NCBI RefSeq assembly: GCF_026240015.1
Contig: NZ_JAPIUX010000035.1
Span: forward strand, 1-7,182
Source of the DNA: Acetobacter farinalis
GTDB lineage: Bacteria; Pseudomonadota; Alphaproteobacteria; Acetobacterales; Acetobacteraceae
DNA length: 7,182 nt
Direction: 5' to 3'
Shown: piece by piece, positions 4,293 to 7,182 of the stretch
Layout of the letters: each line of letters starts with the position of its first letter
How positions within the stretch are numbered: the stretch's first letter is position 1
Notes under the pieces: model-generated
The model's input: only the letters and a program-made list of their open reading frames with translations
What the model was told of the DNA's origin: nothing
The model's database searches: none
Program-made: the position numbers and the translations under genes

Positions 4293-7085
4293 ATGTTCAC
4301 TTGCACACCACTGTCGAGTGTCGAGTATTACATCGAGTCGGTCAATCAGGAACTGCTGAACCAGCCGGGTCTGGACGGATCGGAACCACATCCGAACCAG
4401 CACCAGATAATGCTCCCCGCCGGCCGGAAACGCGGAGACTGGTCTGATCGGGATAGGGCCAGTTATTATCTGGACAACGGAACCGGCGAGAAACCCGGCG
4501 TCTGGTGGACAAATGCCCGCGTTGAAGTGGGACAGGCATACCCGTTTGTGATCGACGGCTCTCAGGTCGATTCCAGGGATTTCAGGAACCTCGCCGCCGG
4601 TCGTGATCCGCTCACACAAGACATTCTCACACAGAAGGGTAAGGAACACCGGGTCGGCTATGATCTGCAATTTGCAGCGCCGAAATCGGTATCAGTTCTG
4701 TGGGCAGCCGGGAACAGGGATCAACGCGATATTATGGAAGACGTGCAACAGGCGGCCGTCTTCAAGGCATTGGAATATGTGCAGCAGAATGGACTGATCG
4801 TAACGCGGTGCGGGAAGAACGGGAAGGACAGACAGACACCGGCGGAACTGATGGCGGGAACATTCCTGCACACAACCAGTCGCTCTGGTGATCCGCAGCT
4901 TCACACCCATGCGGTATTGATGAACGTGTGCCGGAGAGCGGACGGCACGACAGGAACCATCGACAATCTAGAACTGCTGAAACACCAGCAGGAGATCGGC
5001 GCGGTCTATCGTCTAGCGCTGATTGAGGGACTAGAGCGCAGACTTGGCATAACAGCGGTCAAGGATGAGAGGAACTTCCGTATCCTCGGCGTTCCGGGGT
5101 CTCTGGAACAGAAATTCTCAAAGCGCCGTGACGACATTGTCGCTGAGGCCCGCGAGATGGGAATCGATACAGCGACTCACCGGGACGCGGCGGAGAACAT
5201 CAGCCGGAACACTCGTGGGTCAAAAGACGACCTGCCGACGCGGGCCGAACTGAATGAGCGTTGGGACAGAGAAATCCGCGAAGAAGGATGGACACGGGAA
5301 TCGATCTGGGAATCGGCGATGGCCGCGACAGCGGACAAATCCGCTCGTCCATTCGACACTAAGGCAGCCTTCGAACGTGCGCTTGAGCAACTGACATCGA
5401 CCGAGACTGTTATTGAAGATCGGCATCTGATCGGAACCATTCTTGAGCATTGTCAGGGACGATCGATGACGGTGGATGACGCGATCGCCATAGCGGTCGC
5501 CTTGCGCAAATCGGAACGCCTGATCGAACTGAGCGGGAACGATCAGACGAAGACGCGGGAACTCATGTTCTCGACCCCAGAGATCATCGACATGGAACGC
5601 CAGATCGTGCGTATTGCGATCAGACGTAAGGCAGAAGGGCAACTGGTTCCTGCTGATCTGATCGAAGCGGCCATTGCACGAAAAGGAACTATCTCCGACG
5701 AACAGGCGGAACTGGTCAGGCACGCTCTGAACAGGGATGGAATCTCCGTGGCCGAGGGATCAGCGGGAACGGGAAAGTCGTTCTCGTTAGGAACCGCCGC
5801 TGAGGCTGCGAGGGACGCGGGTCTTCGGGTCTGGGTAACCGCGCCCAGCCATCAGGCGGTATCGGTCATCGCCAGGGACACAGACACGGATCAGACTCAG
5901 TCTGCTGTCCTGCGTTCATTCCTGAATCGCATTTCCGATCCCGAACACAAACAGAGAATCAGGCTGTCACGGGACGATGTCGTGATCGTCGATGAGGCCG
6001 GCATGGTGGCCACGACGGAGATGAATGAACTGCTCCGGGAAACAGCGAAAGCCGGTGCAAAGGTGATCCTGTCCGGGGACACTCGGCAACTCAAGCCGGT
6101 GGCTCCAGGGTCACCGCTTCGACTGATCTCCGAAGCGATCGGCACGGAACGCATCAACCAGATCAGGCGACAGAAAGTGGACTGGCAGAGACAGGCAAGC
6201 CAGCATTTCGCGGCCGGCGATGTGGAACAGGCGGTCAATGCCTATGCCTCCCATGACCGGATCGTCATTGGGGAAGGCCAGGGACTGCGGAATATGCTAA
6301 TCGAGGACTACCTTGGGGATGTTCGTAGTAACCCGACTGGAACAAGAATGGTGCTTGCGAGGACACATAATGAAGTCCGGAATCTGAACACCGATCTTCG
6401 GAATCTTCTCCGGAACGAGGGACAGATTGCCGGGTCGGACATTGAGATTGAAGCCTTGAGCCGGGGACTGAAACCAGTGGCCGGATCGCTGGCCTTGGCA
6501 ATGGGTGACCGCCTTATCTTTGGCGAGAATATCCGGGCCGCCGGGAACGTGATCAGGAACAATGATGTTGCGACGGTGAGGGCCGTTTTTCGGGACAATA
6601 CTGATGGCGAACCGGTCGTGACTCTTGCCTTCGATCGCGGTTTCGAGGTGACAACGCGCTGGTCTGATCTGGAACGGCTTTCGAGCTCAAAAGGGAACGA
6701 GCCTTATACACGACCGCTTCGCGTCCAGCACGCCTATGCCGTAACGGTCCATTCCTCACAAGGAGCCAGTGTGGACAGGTCTTATGTTCTGAATGCGGCC
6801 GGAATGGATAGGGAGGCATTGTATGTGGGAATGACCCGCCATAAAGAAGATTGCCATCTTTATACTGACGTGACCCGTATCGGAATCAACGTCAGGGACA
6901 ACCGCATCAGACGCGATGGCGTGAAAGTCCAGATCAGTGACGCTGGGAAACTGGAAGCCCCGGACGCACAGGATCGGGATGATGCTGGGGACAGGGTGAA
7001 CCGGGAGACTGTGATCCGCCAGATCATCTATGAGGGACAGAAGTCGAGAGAAAAAGTAAGCATCCGGAGAGAGCCGCGGGCGTAA
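4293..7085 (+). CDS. MobF (TrwC/TraI-type) relaxase-helicase, 3' end supplied by an IS
   Basis: The bifunctional conjugative relaxase nicks oriT through a tyrosine, stays bound to the 5' DNA end and unwinds the plasmid with a RecD-like helicase. Two tyrosine pairs are present: YY at 12-13 and YY at 58-59, followed by WW at 71-72, in the order expected for MobF enzymes. The metal-binding histidine triad is H193, H204 and H206 (FLHTTSRSGDPQLHTH). FSAPKS-like FAAPKSVSV lies at 128-136. In the helicase part, Walker A EGSAGTGKS is at 488-496, Walker B VVIVDEAGM at 563-571 (D567, E568), motif III GDTRQLKPV at 595-603, and the late RecD motifs at about 814-833 (YAVTVHSSQGASVD) and 844-853 (YVGMTRHKED). 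All catalytic elements look intact. The start at 4293 puts the first tyrosine pair near the N-terminus, as in TrwC. About 44 residues separate the two pairs, against 6 or so in TrwC/F TraI. From codon 922 (7056) the frame runs into an IS66 end, so the last nine residues are foreign and the native C-terminus is lost. Arg AGG and Gly GGA codons look more frequent than in the minus-strand operon. No coupling-protein gene follows. Confidence 0.95.
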   Translation: MFTCTPLSSVEYYIESVNQELLNQPGLDGSEPHPNQHQIMLPAGRKRGDWSDRDRASYYLDNGTGEKPGVWWTNARVEVGQAYPFVIDGSQVDSRDFRNLAAGRDPLTQDILTQKGKEHRVGYDLQFAAPKSVSVLWAAGNRDQRDIMEDVQQAAVFKALEYVQQNGLIVTRCGKNGKDRQTPAELMAGTFLHTTSRSGDPQLHTHAVLMNVCRRADGTTGTIDNLELLKHQQEIGAVYRLALIEGLERRLGITAVKDERNFRILGVPGSLEQKFSKRRDDIVAEAREMGIDTATHRDAAENISRNTRGSKDDLPTRAELNERWDREIREEGWTRESIWESAMAATADKSARPFDTKAAFERALEQLTSTETVIEDRHLIGTILEHCQGRSMTVDDAIAIAVALRKSERLIELSGNDQTKTRELMFSTPEIIDMERQIVRIAIRRKAEGQLVPADLIEAAIARKGTISDEQAELVRHALNRDGISVAEGSAGTGKSFSLGTAAEAARDAGLRVWVTAPSHQAVSVIARDTDTDQTQSAVLRSFLNRISDPEHKQRIRLSRDDVVIVDEAGMVATTEMNELLRETAKAGAKVILSGDTRQLKPVAPGSPLRLISEAIGTERINQIRRQKVDWQRQASQHFAAGDVEQAVNAYASHDRIVIGEGQGLRNMLIEDYLGDVRSNPTGTRMVLARTHNEVRNLNTDLRNLLRNEGQIAGSDIEIEALSRGLKPVAGSLALAMGDRLIFGENIRAAGNVIRNNDVATVRAVFRDNTDGEPVVTLAFDRGFEVTTRWSDLERLSSSKGNEPYTRPLRVQHAYAVTVHSSQGASVDRSYVLNAAGMDREALYVGMTRHKEDCHLYTDVTRIGINVRDNRIRRDGVKVQISDAGKLEAPDAQDRDDAGDRVNRETVIRQIIYEGQKSREKVSIRREPRA

Positions 7086-7182
7086 TCAGGCTTTGATGGT
7101 ATTATTGCTGTGGTGAAGGGTTTTCCAGTGCCATGGCAGGAGTTCATGGAGGCGTGGATTTGGCATATCGTTGATACGGGCG
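7056..7182 (-). mobile_element. Terminal part of an IS66-family insertion sequence
   Basis: GTAAGCATCCGG at 7056 matches the GTAAGC start typical of IS66-family terminal repeats. It is followed 30 bp later by the stop codon of an IS66-type transposase reading inward on the minus strand. The element runs out of the window, so its other end is not seen. IS66 elements duplicate 8 bp of target. The preceding bases, GAGAAAAA (7048-7055), would be that duplication. Insertion falls exactly between codons 921 and 922 of the relaxase frame. Confidence 0.75.
7086..7182 (-). CDS. tnpC: IS66-family transposase (TnpC), C-terminal 31 codons only
   Basis: The minus strand reads ARINDMPNPRLHELLPWHW and continues KTLHHSNNTIKA to a TGA at 7088-7086. 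A RIN...(D/H)ELLPW(N/H)W C-terminus is characteristic of IS66-family DDE transposases. The gene continues past the right edge, so the catalytic domain is not visible and its integrity cannot be judged. Its stop codon directly abuts the relaxase stop (TAA 7083-7085), so the two frames meet tail to tail with no spacer. That is an accident of insertion, not a designed arrangement. Confidence 0.85.
   Translation of the reverse strand, partial: ARINDMPNPRLHELLPWHWKTLHHSNNTIKA

Overview
This window looks like the mobilization and stability region of a plasmid or integrated plasmid-like element from a moderately GC-rich alphaproteobacterium. An acetic-acid-bacterium-like host is a guess from protein style, not something the sequence proves. 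Two things anchor the reading. The right half holds a large MobF (TrwC/TraI-type) relaxase-helicase on the + strand. The left-centre holds a divergently transcribed minus-strand operon that parallels traKLM of IncP plasmids and stbABC of IncW R388.

Layout, left to right. (1) Positions 1-77 hold a perfect 16-bp inverted repeat and a second 8-bp inverted repeat. (2) 68-856 (+) is an unrecognised 262-aa protein whose C-terminal third is glycine/arginine-rich low complexity. (3) 857-1010 has no gene. (4) A rho-independent terminator at 1011-1034 closes the minus-strand operon. Read in transcription order, that operon is: a 155-aa TraK/StbA-like DNA-binding protein (3370-2903); a terminator-like hairpin (2851-2818); a 253-aa ParA/MinD-type ATPase (2706-1945); a 206-aa two-helix membrane protein (1929-1309); and a small Lys/Glu-rich fourth gene that is split between two frames (1292-1070). 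(5) A divergent intergenic region of about 920 bp (3371-4292) holds the operon leader with two tandem 12-bp repeats, a strikingly G-poor stretch with clustered ATTCC motifs, three copies of TCAGGNCAGAA, and a hairpin followed by ATTGTCT that resembles the R388-type MobF nic region. I read this as the origin of transfer. (6) 4293-7055 encodes the relaxase-helicase. (7) From 7056 to the right edge lies the end of an IS66-family insertion sequence. It supplies the last 9 codons and the stop of the relaxase frame and carries the C-terminal 31 codons of its transposase on the minus strand.

How the parts would work together (inference). The TraK/StbA-like protein would bind repeats in its own leader and near oriT. 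The ParA-like ATPase and the membrane protein would position the plasmid or couple it to the envelope. The relaxase would nick the minus strand near 3993/3994, stay attached to the 5' end, and use its helicase domain to unwind. That polarity sends the stb/traK-like operon into the recipient first and the relaxase gene last, as in R388. No coupling protein (TrwB/TraD), type IV secretion genes or replication gene are visible here.
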